A DNA stretch of 64,000 nucleotides, taken from contig NZ_QFDM01000002.1 in assembly GCF_023702065.1 (NCBI RefSeq), positions 310,001 to 374,000 on the forward strand, in the 5' to 3' direction. Shown piece by piece: positions 17,011 to 25,954 of this stretch; the stretch's first letter is position 1; every line of letters begins with the position of its first letter. Origin of the DNA: Methanoculleus oceani (lineage in GTDB: Archaea > Halobacteriota > Methanomicrobia > Methanomicrobiales > Methanoculleaceae). Under the pieces are notes generated by a model. It was not told the origin of the DNA. It saw only the letters and a program-made list of their open reading frames with translations, and searched no databases. Position numbers and translations under genes: made by a program.

Positions 17011-19455
17011 CTACCGGGAGAACCGTATCCCGCTATGGTCGATGATGCTGTACGTCCTGACCTTGATGAAATCCATGACCAGGAATCCGATGAGCGCATA
17101 AATCCAGACGAACCCTGCCAGGTACCAGCCGATCGGCGTGACGAAGATGCCGTATACCACGATAAGGGTTGCAATGATCTTTGTGACGATTGCCGACCAG
17201 AGCAGGGCCGATCCCGGCCTGATTGACCAGAAGGGGCCTCTCGTGCGGGTGACGAAGATGGTGAGGTGCCCCGCGACCGCCAGCTTCAGGAAGATGAGAG
17301 ACTGAATGACCGGAAGGCTCAGGTTCAGCGGTCCCACTGCAATATAGAGAAGGGCGAATGAAAAGACGAGCCCCACAAACCCGAAGATCGTGGAGAGGGT
17401 GAGGATCTCCCGCATCTTCCACTTTTCAGGGGATTTTGAGTAGATGACGTTGTCGTAGGCGATGGTCATGATCGGAATATCGTTCAGGAGCGCCAGCAGC
17501 ACGATCATGAGAGCGGTGATCGGGAAGAAGTTGAAGAGCAGAATGGAGAGGGTGACGAAGAAGAGCACGCGAATGGTCTCGGTAATACGGTAGATAACAT
17601 AGTGATTCATCCGCTGGAAGATCTTCCGGCTCTCTTTTATCGCGTCGATGATGACCGAGAGTCCGGGCTTTGTGAAGACGATCGATGCCGCCGATTTCGC
17701 CGCATCCGTGGCGCCGGCAACTGCGATGCCGACGTCCGCCTTTTTGAGAGCGGGCGCATCGTTCACACCGTCGCCGGTCATGCCGACGATATGCCCCCGG
17801 CCCTCCAGGAGTGAGACGATACGGTACTTGTGTTCGGGAAACACTTCGGCAAAACCGTCCGCCTTTTCCACGGTCTCTCCCGCCTCGGCGTCGTGTTCTT
17901 TCAAGAAGGCGTCGGCGGTGACGATATCGGGCTTCAGGTTCACCTCCCGTGCAATCTCCCTCGCGATTGCCACATGGTCGCCGGTGACCATCTTGACCTC
18001 AAGCCCCATCTCCTGCGCCGTCTTGATGGTCGCCGCCGAATCGGCACGGGGAGGATCGTGGAGACCGAGCACCCCGGTATAGACCCAGGTGTCGTTGTCG
18101 CTGCTCTTTGCGACGCCAAGCATGCGAAAACCCTTCGTTGCGAAGTCGTTCGAGAGCTCGTCGATGCGCTCTTCGAGTTCCCTGCTCCCGCCCGTGAGCT
18201 GCAGGATCACCTGCGGCGCACCCTTTGCCACGGCAAAGTGGCCGCCGTCCGCATCCTCTACGGTGGCCTGCGTGCGTTTGATGACCGGATCGAAGGGTTT
18301 GAAGTTCAGCACCCTGTAGTTGGCGACTTGTCCCTGCTGGCTTTTGGCCTGCTCCGACGTGAGGATCGCCGTATCGATGGGGTCCTGATCCTCCTCCCTG
18401 GAGGCGAGTACGGCGTCCAGCAGTACATCCTCCTTCGAGGCGCCTTCGAACGGCACGATATCGGAGAGAGTGAGTCTGTTCTCCGTTATCGTACCGGTTT
18501 TATCGGAACAGAGGATGTCGACCCCGGCCATCTCCTCGATGGCAACGAGTTTGCTGACGATTGCCTCTTTCTTCGCGAGCGCCACCGCCCCGACCGCCAT
18601 GGTGATGGACAGGACGGCCGGCATCGCCGCAGGAATCGCCGCCACGATCAGGACGAGGGCGAACTGGAGCGCCTCAAGCAGGTTTTCCTGGCGGACAATT
18701 GAGACGATGAAGGTGATGGAGACCAGTGCGATCGCGAGGATGATCAGGTAGTCCCCGATTTTAATAACGGCTTTCTGGAAATGGCTGACCGTCACCGCCT
18801 CTTCGGCGAGCCGGGCGGTTTTTCCGAAGAAGGTGTTCAAGCCTGTGGACACCACCAGTCCGGTCATTTCACCCTGTTTCACGACGGAGCCGGAATAGCC
18901 GACGTCTGAAAGATGTTTATCGACCGGCAGCGACTCCCCGGTCAGTGCGGACTCGTCCGCCGAGAGGTAATCCCCCTCGATGAGCTTGAGGTCCGCGGGG
19001 ACGACATCGCCCAGCCGTACACGGACGATATCACCAGGAACCAGGTCGCGTGCAGGCAGTTTCTGCCACCTGCCGTCGCGCAGCACCCGTGCCTCGAGTG
19101 CAAGCCGCTCCCTGAGCATCTCGATGGCGTTTCCCGCCTGGCGTTCCTGCCAGAAACCGACGATCGCGTTGATGAGGAGCAGCGATAGGATTATCGCGAA
19201 GTCCTCCCAGCGCCGAATGACGGCCGAGATGATCAGTGCGGCTTCGATCATCCACGGGATAGGGCCCCAGAAGTATCTCAGGAACTTGATGATCGGGTTC
19301 TCTTTCTTCTCCGGAATCTCGTTGTGACCGTACCTCTGAACGCGGTTTTGAGCCTCGGATCGGGTCAGCCCTTCCCGCCGGGATGAGAGAGTCTCAAATA
19401 AATCATCAATGGATCTGTCCCTGGCTCCTTCCGTCGTAATCTCCTGCCCGGCCAT
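17011..19455 (-). CDS. P3A-type plasma-membrane H+-transporting ATPase
   Basis: The 814-residue P-type ATPase has the phosphorylation motif CSDKTGTIT with Asp318, the actuator TGES loop (SALTGESLPV), the hinge GMTGDGVNDAPALKKADVGIAV, and about ten membrane helices. The N-terminal LTRSEAQNRVQRYGHNEIPEK and membrane-segment patterns such as LLALLNDIPIMTIAYDN match the proton-pumping P3A subgroup shared with fungal and plant enzymes and with Methanocaldococcus, rather than Ca2+ pumps. It is convergent with ppsA (10 bp apart). A proton pump beside a sugar/H+ symporter and an APC permease fits energising of uptake. Ion specificity is an inference. Confidence 0.9.
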   Translation of the reverse strand: MAGQEITTEGARDRSIDDLFETLSSRREGLTRSEAQNRVQRYGHNEIPEKKENPIIKFLRYFWGPIPWMIEAALIISAVIRRWEDFAIILSLLLINAIVGFWQERQAGNAIEMLRERLALEARVLRDGRWQKLPARDLVPGDIVRVRLGDVVPADLKLIEGDYLSADESALTGESLPVDKHLSDVGYSGSVVKQGEMTGLVVSTGLNTFFGKTARLAEEAVTVSHFQKAVIKIGDYLIILAIALVSITFIVSIVRQENLLEALQFALVLIVAAIPAAMPAVLSITMAVGAVALAKKEAIVSKLVAIEEMAGVDILCSDKTGTITENRLTLSDIVPFEGASKEDVLLDAVLASREEDQDPIDTAILTSEQAKSQQGQVANYRVLNFKPFDPVIKRTQATVEDADGGHFAVAKGAPQVILQLTGGSRELEERIDELSNDFATKGFRMLGVAKSSDNDTWVYTGVLGLHDPPRADSAATIKTAQEMGLEVKMVTGDHVAIAREIAREVNLKPDIVTADAFLKEHDAEAGETVEKADGFAEVFPEHKYRIVSLLEGRGHIVGMTGDGVNDAPALKKADVGIAVAGATDAAKSAASIVFTKPGLSVIIDAIKESRKIFQRMNHYVIYRITETIRVLFFVTLSILLFNFFPITALMIVLLALLNDIPIMTIAYDNVIYSKSPEKWKMREILTLSTIFGFVGLVFSFALLYIAVGPLNLSLPVIQSLIFLKLAVAGHLTIFVTRTRGPFWSIRPGSALLWSAIVTKIIATLIVVYGIFVTPIGWYLAGFVWIYALIGFLVMDFIKVRTYSIIDHSGIRFSR

Positions 19456-19484
19456 GACGTCACGGGCACTCTCTTCGAACTGCC

Positions 19485-19494
19485 ATATATAACT
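19485..19494 (-). promoter_or_regulatory. TATA box of the H+-ATPase gene
   Basis: Read on the minus strand, AGTTATATAT lies 30-39 bp before the ATPase ATG at 19455, the distance expected for an archaeal promoter with a very short leader. Confidence 0.5.
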
Positions 19495-19736
19495 ATAGTG
19501 ATTCGCCAGGGGAACGCAGCTACAGGTCTATCACCTCCATTTCCGGGTAAACAGTCGGATGAATCGCATGGCTGTCAGTACCAGACCCCGGAGGGCTGAT
19601 AGTGCATGGGTGAATGACCTGCGATCAGATTGCCGTACCATACACTCAGGCACTCCTGCACAAGTCCTGCCCCCCTCACCCCGGAGTGCGGGTGTGAAGG
19701 ACAATCGTTAAGTACGACCCCCGGGAATCCGGGACC

Positions 19737-21509
19737 ATGGTTATCAGGGACCCTGTCTGCGGGATGCCGCTGGAGCCGGAGAGTGCACCGTATACAGCTG
19801 AAGTTCGGGGAGGGATCTACTATTTTTCAAGTAAGCTGTGTAGGGATACGTTCCTTGAAGGGGCCAGGATCGCCTATTTTTCGATGGAGATTGGAATCGA
19901 AAGCGGCATCCCGACATACAGCGGCGGTCTCGGTGTTCTTGCGGGAGACGTCATCAAATCGAGTGCCGACCTGCTGCTCCCGATGGTCGCGGTAACCCTT
20001 GTCAACCGCAGAGGATACGTGCGGCAGCAGTTGACCCCCGCAGGCGAGCAGATCGATCTCCCTGACGAATGGAACCCTGCGGAGCACCTGCGGGAACTGC
20101 CCGAACGGGTGACGGTGCGCATCGAAGAGCGGGACGTTGCCGTCCGGGCGTGGCTGCATGACTACTGGAGTCCGGTTGGCGGGCTGGTACCGGTACTCTT
20201 TCTCGATACGGATCTCGAAGAGAACGCTCCCGAAGATAGGGGTATCACCGACTACCTTTACGGCGGGGATCAGGAGTACAAGCTGAAGCAGTCGATCGTC
20301 CTCGGGATCGGCGGAGTGCGGATGCTCGAAGCAGTTGGATTTCGGATCAGCAAGTACCATATCAATGAAAGCCATTCCAGCCTCCTTACCCTTGAGCTCC
20401 TGAAGCACCGTGACATGGATGAGGAAAAGGTGAGGACACGGTGCATTTTCACCACCCACACCCCGGTTCAGGTCGCGTTCGAGACGTTCCCCCGCGAGAT
20501 GTCGGTCCCCCTGCTCAGAAGCGAGATTCCACCGGTCTTGATGGACCGCTACGTCGAGACAGACGGACTTTCTCTGACAACCCTTGCGTTCGACCTGAGC
20601 AAATTTGTGAATGGCGTGAGCCCGGCGCACAAGAACTACTCACAGCAGCTCTTCCCCGGTTTCCATATCCGGGCAGTTACAAACGGCGTGCATCCGCATA
20701 CGTGGACTTCGAGGCCCTTTCGGTCTCTTTTTGACCAATACATCCCCGGCTGGGCGCACGAGCCCGAGCTGCTCGTCAGGGTGGACGAGATCCCGCATGA
20801 AGATATCCGGCATGCTCACCAGCGGGCAAAGCAGATCCTTATCGAGTATATCAGCCGGGTGACGAATGTTGAGATGGATGATGGGGTGCTCACGATAGGG
20901 TTTGCCCGGCGAGCGGCGGCATACAAACGAGCAACCCTGATCTTTTCGGATCTGGACAAGATCCGTGAGATCAACAGGCGGGGAGCCTTCCAGCTGGTTT
21001 TCGCCGGCAAGGCTCATCCGGCAGATCAGGTCGGCAAACAGGAGATCCGCCAGATTCATGAGTACATCCGCCAGCTGGACGGTGATGTGAAGGTCGTGTA
21101 CCTGGAGAACTATTCGATGGACATGGCGGCCATCATGACCGCCGGGTCCGATGTCTGGTTGAATACGCCCCTGCCGCCGTACGAAGCCTCGGGAACGAGC
21201 GGGATGAAAGCGGCTCTCAACGGGGCAATAAATTTCTCCGTGCTCGACGGCTGGTGGATTGAGGGCTGGATTGAGGGCACGACGGGGTGGGCGATCGGTC
21301 CCGGTCCTGATGAACAGATTAGCGATGACGAACGCCGGAGACGCGAACTTCAAGACCTCTACAGCAAACTGCAGTACCTGATCATTCCGACATACTATCA
21401 TAAGACGGACGAGTGGGCGACGATCATGAGGAGTTCGATCGCGAAGATCGCCTACTACTTCAATACTCACCGCATGATGCGGCGCTACGCATCCGAGGCC
21501 TATCTGTAG
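19737..21509 (+). CDS. glgP: YHS domain fused to alpha-glucan (glycogen) phosphorylase
   Basis: Residues 1-45 form a YHS-type metal-binding module (IRDPVCGMPLEPES...YYFSSKLCRDTF, with Cys8 and a second Cys about 30 residues on). Residues 46-590 are a short-form GT35 alpha-glucan phosphorylase: IAYFSMEIGIESGIPTYSGG, FTTHTPVQVAFETF, TNGVHPHTW, FARRAAAYKRATL, and the PLP-lysine segment EASGTSGMKAALNG with Lys491. It should release glucose-1-phosphate from glycogen. The fused YHS module is unusual for the family and could bind a metal or tether the enzyme. Its ATG lies about 280 bp from the divergent H+-ATPase start; that gap carries the ATPase promoter and nothing else I recognise. Confidence 0.9.
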   Translation: MVIRDPVCGMPLEPESAPYTAEVRGGIYYFSSKLCRDTFLEGARIAYFSMEIGIESGIPTYSGGLGVLAGDVIKSSADLLLPMVAVTLVNRRGYVRQQLTPAGEQIDLPDEWNPAEHLRELPERVTVRIEERDVAVRAWLHDYWSPVGGLVPVLFLDTDLEENAPEDRGITDYLYGGDQEYKLKQSIVLGIGGVRMLEAVGFRISKYHINESHSSLLTLELLKHRDMDEEKVRTRCIFTTHTPVQVAFETFPREMSVPLLRSEIPPVLMDRYVETDGLSLTTLAFDLSKFVNGVSPAHKNYSQQLFPGFHIRAVTNGVHPHTWTSRPFRSLFDQYIPGWAHEPELLVRVDEIPHEDIRHAHQRAKQILIEYISRVTNVEMDDGVLTIGFARRAAAYKRATLIFSDLDKIREINRRGAFQLVFAGKAHPADQVGKQEIRQIHEYIRQLDGDVKVVYLENYSMDMAAIMTAGSDVWLNTPLPPYEASGTSGMKAALNGAINFSVLDGWWIEGWIEGTTGWAIGPGPDEQISDDERRRRELQDLYSKLQYLIIPTYYHKTDEWATIMRSSIAKIAYYFNTHRMMRRYASEAYL

Positions 21510-21612
21510 ATGGGAAAACCAAATTTTGCGCCGCCGACCTCGCATTGCTTGGGGCTTACACTTCTCAGGTCGCCGCGGCTCTCCCGGTGCGGTTGATACG
21601 CCGGGAGCCCCG

Positions 21613-23025
21613 TCACAGTGAGCGGATCCTGACCAGGATCCGCTGGTAGGCGAGGTGCAGGAGCCTTATGAAGTTTCCGAGATAGCGATTTCGGATCTCT
21701 ACCTGGCGGAGCAGCACTGTCTCTTCTGCGAGGAAAAGACGTTTGAGATGGTGGATATCCTCCTTCGGGGAGAAGTAGATGTAAAGCGGGATCCCCGCAA
21801 GAATCACGAGCGTTCCGGCGATCTTGTCGGAAAGCGTGGTCGAATAGAGCAGAAACGTGCAGATGGCGATCCCGATCAACGGAAGGATCCGCTGCCCGAC
21901 GAGGTGTTGTTGCTGGTGCCGCACCAGGACGATCAGCGCAATGCAGGTGAGCAGGTAGGCGAAGGCAATGTTAAAGACGGAGAACGAGATCAGTTCGGAG
22001 AGGCTGCCGTAACCGGAGAGGAGGAAGGCGATCGCACCCTGCAGGATCAGGATGGCGTATGGCGTTCCGAACCGTGGATGAAGGCGGGCGAAGATCCTCG
22101 GGAGGAGCCCGTCGAGGGCCATTGCGTAGGCAAGACGGGAGGTGCCGAGCATGCCTGACTCGTCCGAGCCCGATACCGAGAAGAGGGCGCCGATGGTCAT
22201 CACGGCAGCGCCGGCGGTGCCGAAGAGGATGGTGCCTGCGAGAACGAGCGGAGTCTTGCTTTCGGTAAGAACCGTCCAGTTGATGAGGCCGTAGAGAACA
22301 AAGTTTGTCAGTATATAAAAGAGCCCGACGATGGCCATCCCGTTGATGATCGCTCTGGGAATTGTACTGCGGGGTTTCTCGACTTCGGATGCGGGAAACG
22401 TGCCCATCTCAAAACCAACGTATGCCCAGAAGACGAGTACGACCGCATATGCAACATTCTGGAATCCAAGAGGGAGAAGGGGGCTATAATTTGCCGCTAC
22501 TGCTTCCGGCTTTGTGAAGAACGCGAGTAATCCCGCCAGAATGAGCAGAATGAGCGGGAACAGTTTGACGACGGTCAGGACATCGTTGAAGCGCCCGGCT
22601 GCCTTCACACCGATGATATTCACCAGGGTAAGGGTCCCGATGAAGAGAGCCCGAACGACTATCTGTCCTTCCAGGTTGAGTGTGACGAAGGACTGGAGGT
22701 AGAGGACAAAAGCGATAGCGAAGACAGGCAAAGCCATCAGTTCTGCTATCCAGAGGCTCCAACCGGTCAGGAAACCATAAAATTGATCCAGCGCGGCAGA
22801 GACGTAGGCAAAGGGCCCGCCGACGTGTGGGACATAGAAGCTGCAGTATGCAAAGACCATAGCGATAATTCCGGCAAAAACGCCGGCGACCATCCAGACA
22901 ACGATTGAGAACGGGCCGACCAGCCCCGCCGTGAGTGCGGATGCGATGTAGATATCGGCCCCGACAATGGCCCCCACGATGATATTGGTCAGGTCGAACT
23001 GCGTCAGCCGGTGTTTCGGTTCCAT
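21613..23025 (-). CDS. APC-family amino acid permease
   Basis: The 470-residue protein has 12 or more hydrophobic helices and the amino acid/polyamine/organocation layout: LTQFDLTNIIVGAIVGADIYIAS in TM1, AYCSFYVPHVGGPFAYVSAALDQ at TM2-3, and FWAYVGFEMGTFPASEVEKP in TM6. I place the start at 23025 (MEPKHRLTQFDL); the longer in-frame extension reaching 23403 is low-complexity and crosses GC-rich hairpins. Substrate is unknown, probably an amino acid with proton coupling. The phosphorylase converges on it with a 103-bp gap containing a short inverted repeat. Confidence 0.88.
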   Translation of the reverse strand: MEPKHRLTQFDLTNIIVGAIVGADIYIASALTAGLVGPFSIVVWMVAGVFAGIIAMVFAYCSFYVPHVGGPFAYVSAALDQFYGFLTGWSLWIAELMALPVFAIAFVLYLQSFVTLNLEGQIVVRALFIGTLTLVNIIGVKAAGRFNDVLTVVKLFPLILLILAGLLAFFTKPEAVAANYSPLLPLGFQNVAYAVVLVFWAYVGFEMGTFPASEVEKPRSTIPRAIINGMAIVGLFYILTNFVLYGLINWTVLTESKTPLVLAGTILFGTAGAAVMTIGALFSVSGSDESGMLGTSRLAYAMALDGLLPRIFARLHPRFGTPYAILILQGAIAFLLSGYGSLSELISFSVFNIAFAYLLTCIALIVLVRHQQQHLVGQRILPLIGIAICTFLLYSTTLSDKIAGTLVILAGIPLYIYFSPKEDIHHLKRLFLAEETVLLRQVEIRNRYLGNFIRLLHLAYQRILVRIRSL

Positions 23026-23289
23026 TGATCCCGTCAGCGGATGGGCTGGGGATAGGGCATAAGCGTTTCGTCCGATATCCGGTTGTAGCGATCTGACAGG
23101 AAACTTCTCCCGGTCATCTTTGGAACCTGATCCCGATCGAATACGGGGCGGAAGCAAAGGATGCCTCATCTGGGCGGCAGTGCATCCTGTCACTTTATTT
23201 TCGGAATTTTGGCGTGTGGGAGCGGGCGCTATGGTCGCACGCCGGGGATACTCTGGAGCACGGCTTTCCCCCGGGTATCGCCATGACTG

Positions 23290-23310
23290 CCCCCGCCCCC
23301 GGGGCGGGGG
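23290..23310. repeat. 21-bp perfect GC palindrome
   Basis: Ten-base arms CCCCCGCCCC and GGGGCGGGGG flank a single C. It is non-coding and very stable as a hairpin, with no T-run on either side, so it is not an obvious terminator. Confidence 0.6.
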
Positions 23311-23369
23311 AGGAGGCCGGAGGCCGGGTGGGGTGGGGGTTACGGGTATCCCATTCTGCGGTAGAGACA

Positions 23370-23392
23370 GGGGAGGGGGAGACCCCCTCCCC
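23370..23392. repeat. 10-bp-arm GC hairpin
   Basis: GGGGAGGGGG, loop AGA, CCCCCTCCCC. It lies 60 bp after the previous palindrome. The paired arrangement suggests a structured element or dispersed repeat rather than chance. Confidence 0.6.
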
Positions 23393-23806
23393 GTCGGCCC
23401 CACCCCCGCGAGGCGATATCCCCACGGTCCACTTGCAGGGCATGCCCGGGGTGATTCCTCATCCCGGGCCTATGCTTCCATATTCATGCCCGATTCACCA
23501 GAACTGAAATTTCGTAGCTTCGCGTGAAGCAACCCATGGTGCAGATCGGAATAGGGTCCCACACAGAAGGCAGACCGTGAGGGATGCGAAGGGCGGGAAA
23601 GGGAATTCAGAGACGTAAATGACAACGAGTACTAGTTAGGAATTATCCAGAGATGACGAGAGGACCGGGTTGTACAGCCTCCTGACAAATCGGCGGCGTT
23701 GTGCCCGGCAACCGGCAGCCCCGCCGGGACCGCAGAGGTGCCCGCATCCGTCACATTTAACATGGAGGAGGGCCCCTCCCGAGACAAAACGGAGGTATGG
23801 AGTGTG

Positions 23807-24031
23807 ATGAAAGTAACCATCGACAGGCCGGGATGCACCAGCTGCGAATCCTGCTGGACGCTCTGCCCGGACGTTTTCGAACAGGACCCAAACGACGACT
23901 TAAGCTCGATCAAGGAGCAGTACCGGGTCAACGGCAACCCCGCGGAGGGCGAGGTGCCCGACGAACTTGCCGACTGCGTCCTGGAGGCCGCCGACTCGTG
24001 CCCGGTGGCGGTCATCTTTGTGGAAGAGTGA
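23807..24031 (+). CDS. single-cluster ferredoxin
   Basis: The 74-residue protein starts MKVTIDRPGCTSCESCWTLC and ends ADSCPVAVIFVEE. C-x2-C-x2-C-x3-CP plus a distant CPV supply the ligands for one [4Fe-4S] cluster, as in the one-cluster archaeal and Thermotoga-type ferredoxins, with an acidic middle insertion (QDPNDDLSSIKEQYRVNG). I choose ATG 23807, preceded by GGAGGTATGGAGTG; the longer in-frame start at 23699 is not ferredoxin-like. It would be a soluble electron carrier. No partner oxidoreductase is adjacent. Confidence 0.88.
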   Translation: MKVTIDRPGCTSCESCWTLCPDVFEQDPNDDLSSIKEQYRVNGNPAEGEVPDELADCVLEAADSCPVAVIFVEE

Positions 24032-24104
24032 GATCATCCTGAGGGAGGAGAACGCCCGTCTGGGCCATAGAACATAGGACAATTATTATTCGTGCTTTGA
24101 GATA

Positions 24105-24120
24105 AAACTATATACTTTTA
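24105..24120 (+). promoter_or_regulatory. strong TATA box ahead of a non-coding stretch
   Basis: AAACTATATACTTTTA is one of the clearest archaeal TATA elements in the window. No reading frame of note follows in the forward direction, which points to a non-coding transcript starting near 24136-24140. Confidence 0.5.
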
Positions 24121-24137
24121 GCGCCATGGGGGATCTT

Positions 24138-24290
24138 GCCTGAGAGTGGGGTCAACCAGAAGGCACACTATCACATGATGCAGCGGGTTCACAGGCCAGA
24201 ACGGTTGCGGCCTGCGAACACAAAAAACACTGCATCATGAACCGAAATGTGCCCGGGCGTAAGGCCTTATCTCTCGGGCACCCTGTTTTC
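24138..24290 (+). ncRNA. candidate structured small RNA with terminator hairpin
   Basis: Downstream of the TATA box is a nested fold. The outer stem pairs CATGATGCAG (24174-24183) with CTGCATCATG (24230-24239). The inner stem pairs GTTCACAGGCC (24187-24197) with GGCCTGCGAAC (24209-24219), one mismatch, closed by an 11-base loop. A further 7-bp stem, GTGCCCG (24249-24255) with CGGGCAC (24275-24281), encloses the palindrome TAAGGCCTTA and is followed by TTTT at 24286-24289. Start and end are estimates. I match it to no known RNA family. The 3' hairpin could instead serve the converging DUF421 gene. Confidence 0.4.
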
Positions 24291-24299
24291 CACCATCCG

Positions 24300-24848
24300 T
24301 CACCGCCGGACCCCTGCCACATCGACGAGCGATCCCATGCCGTCGCTCTTGCTCTTCGTAAGCACCGAGAGGTTCCCATTCGTTTCGAGGACGATTGAGC
24401 GCACGCTCTCGAGGGAACCCGCCCCCTCCGATCGCAGCGCCTGCCGGATCTCGCTCTCGGCGATTCGCTCCCGCCGCATTGCGTCATGCAGGAACTCTCC
24501 CGCGTGAAAGAGGAGACGGGGCTCCGACTTCACCGCCTTCTGCACCCGCTCCGACCGGACGGAGAACCAGGAGACGACGTACTGCAGCCCGACCAGGAGA
24601 CCGAGGGCGAGGACCCCCTCCGCGAGCGAGACGTCTCTTGAGGTGATCACCGATGCAAGGGTCGAGCCGAGAGCCACGGTCACGATGAAGTCGAAGGCGT
24701 TCATCGCCGAGAGCGTCCGCTTCCCCGAGAGGCGGAGGATGATCACGAGGGCAACATACGCGAGGATGCCGATGATCAGGACCCGTACCAGGTAGGTAGG
24801 GTTTCCAAGAAAGATCTCCTGCAAAAATCCGGACAGGCCGTCGGTCAT
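24300..24848 (-). CDS. DUF421 (YetF-like) membrane protein
   Basis: The 182-residue protein has three N-terminal membrane helices (YLVRVLIIGILAYVALVIIL, then the FDFIVTVALGSTLASVI and ALGLLVGLQYVVSWF segments) with LSGKRTLSAMNAFDF between them, the DUF421 signature. A soluble C-terminal part (EPRLLFHAGEFLHDAMRRERIAESEIRQALRSEG) follows. Homologues such as Bacillus YetF are inner-membrane proteins of poorly defined role. It ends close to the candidate RNA and starts 61 bp after the peptidase operon. Confidence 0.88.
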   Translation of the reverse strand: MTDGLSGFLQEIFLGNPTYLVRVLIIGILAYVALVIILRLSGKRTLSAMNAFDFIVTVALGSTLASVITSRDVSLAEGVLALGLLVGLQYVVSWFSVRSERVQKAVKSEPRLLFHAGEFLHDAMRRERIAESEIRQALRSEGAGSLESVRSIVLETNGNLSVLTKSKSDGMGSLVDVAGVRR

Positions 24849-24909
24849 ACCGCACCGCTCTGCATGGAGGATACTTTAATCCTTCCTGTGCAGGGAAATG
24901 TCAAAAAAA

Positions 24910-25947
24910 TTAGAGCGCGGGTTTGCCCTTCAGCGCCTCGACGAGGAGCCGGACCCCCGCCTCGAGATCGGCGGTGTCGATCACCTCGACCGGGGAGTGG
25001 ATGTAACGGGCCGGGATCGAGAGCGGGATGCTCGGAATACCGCCCCGCTCCAGGTGGATGATCGTCGCGTCGGTGTTGCCGCCGGTGCCGACCTCGAGCT
25101 GGCAGGGGATACCGTTCTTCTCCGCGGTCTCCCGGAGCCACGCGGTCATCCGCGGGTCGGCCATGAGCCCGCGCCCGCTCGCGCTGACGAGGACGAGGAC
25201 CGGGCCCTTGCCCATCTCGACGCTCGCGTCCTTCTTATCGATCCCGGGGTGGTCGCCGGGGATGGTGACGTCGGTCGCGATCGCGCAGTCGGGATTTAAG
25301 GAGTAGGCGCTGACGCGGGCCCCCTTCAGCCCCAGCTCCTCCTGGACCGTGAAGACGCCGTAGATCGTGTGGGGCGACTCCGCCTGCTGCAGGGCCCGGA
25401 TGAGCATCGCGACGCCGACCCGGTTATCGAGCGCCTTCCCCGTGACGCGGTTGCCGGCAAGCTCCGTGAACTCGCGGTCGATGGTGATCGGGGTGCCGAT
25501 CTCGATCCCGAGGTTCTTCACCTCCTCCTCGCTCGCCGCACCCACGTCGACGAACATATTCTCGATCTTGATCTCTTTTTTCCGCTCGTCCTCCTTCATG
25601 ACGTGGGGGGGCTTTGCGCCGAGGACGCCCGGAACCGGGCCGTTCTTCCCGTGCAGGACCACCCGCTGGCAGTAGAGCACCGGCCCGTACCAGCCCCCGA
25701 TGGGGACGACCCGGATGAACCCCTTCTCGTCGATGAACTGGACCATCAGGCCGATCTCGTCCATGTGGGCGGCGAGCATGATGGAGAAGTCGCCGCCGCG
25801 CTTCACGGCGATCAGGTTTCCCATCGCATCCTCGCGGAACTCGTCGACCGATCCCGCGAGTTCCGCCCTGACGATCTCCCTGATGCTCCCTTCGCTGCTT
25901 GAGACGCCGTGGGCGTCCGAGAGCTTCCTGAGTAACTCTTTCACCAT
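24910..25947 (-). CDS. M42-family metallo-aminopeptidase
   Basis: The 345-residue protein has the M42 (TET aminopeptidase/deblocking peptidase) motifs: AAHMDEIGLMV (first metal His and Asp), GKALDNRVGVAML (bridging Asp), VFTVQEELGLKGA (catalytic Glu and metal Glu), IATDVTIPGDHPG (metal Asp) and the late RYIHSPVEVIDTADL (metal His). It forms tetrahedral dodecamers that trim peptides in the cytoplasm. It is last in a three-gene operon, 7 bp after the aminotransferase. Confidence 0.93.
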   Translation of the reverse strand: MVKELLRKLSDAHGVSSSEGSIREIVRAELAGSVDEFREDAMGNLIAVKRGGDFSIMLAAHMDEIGLMVQFIDEKGFIRVVPIGGWYGPVLYCQRVVLHGKNGPVPGVLGAKPPHVMKEDERKKEIKIENMFVDVGAASEEEVKNLGIEIGTPITIDREFTELAGNRVTGKALDNRVGVAMLIRALQQAESPHTIYGVFTVQEELGLKGARVSAYSLNPDCAIATDVTIPGDHPGIDKKDASVEMGKGPVLVLVSASGRGLMADPRMTAWLRETAEKNGIPCQLEVGTGGNTDATIIHLERGGIPSIPLSIPARYIHSPVEVIDTADLEAGVRLLVEALKGKPAL

Positions 25948-25954
25948 TCTTCTC

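Larger units (their letters stand above)
23026..23806. other. 781-bp gap with two GC-rich hairpins, no clear gene
   Basis: Between the divergent permease and ferredoxin genes I see no convincing coding sequence; frames here are short or low-complexity. It contains a perfect 21-bp palindrome at 23290-23310 (arms CCCCCGCCCC/GGGGCGGGGG) and a perfect 10-bp stem at 23370-23392 (GGGGAGGGGG, loop AGA, CCCCCTCCCC). AT-rich patches near 23195 and 23620-23645 could serve as promoters. Confidence 0.5.

Noticed and set aside
23120-23527. 135-codon frame across the GC hairpins
   Set aside because: Low-complexity product (runs of Gly, Pro, Arg), no ribosome site and it crosses two palindromes.
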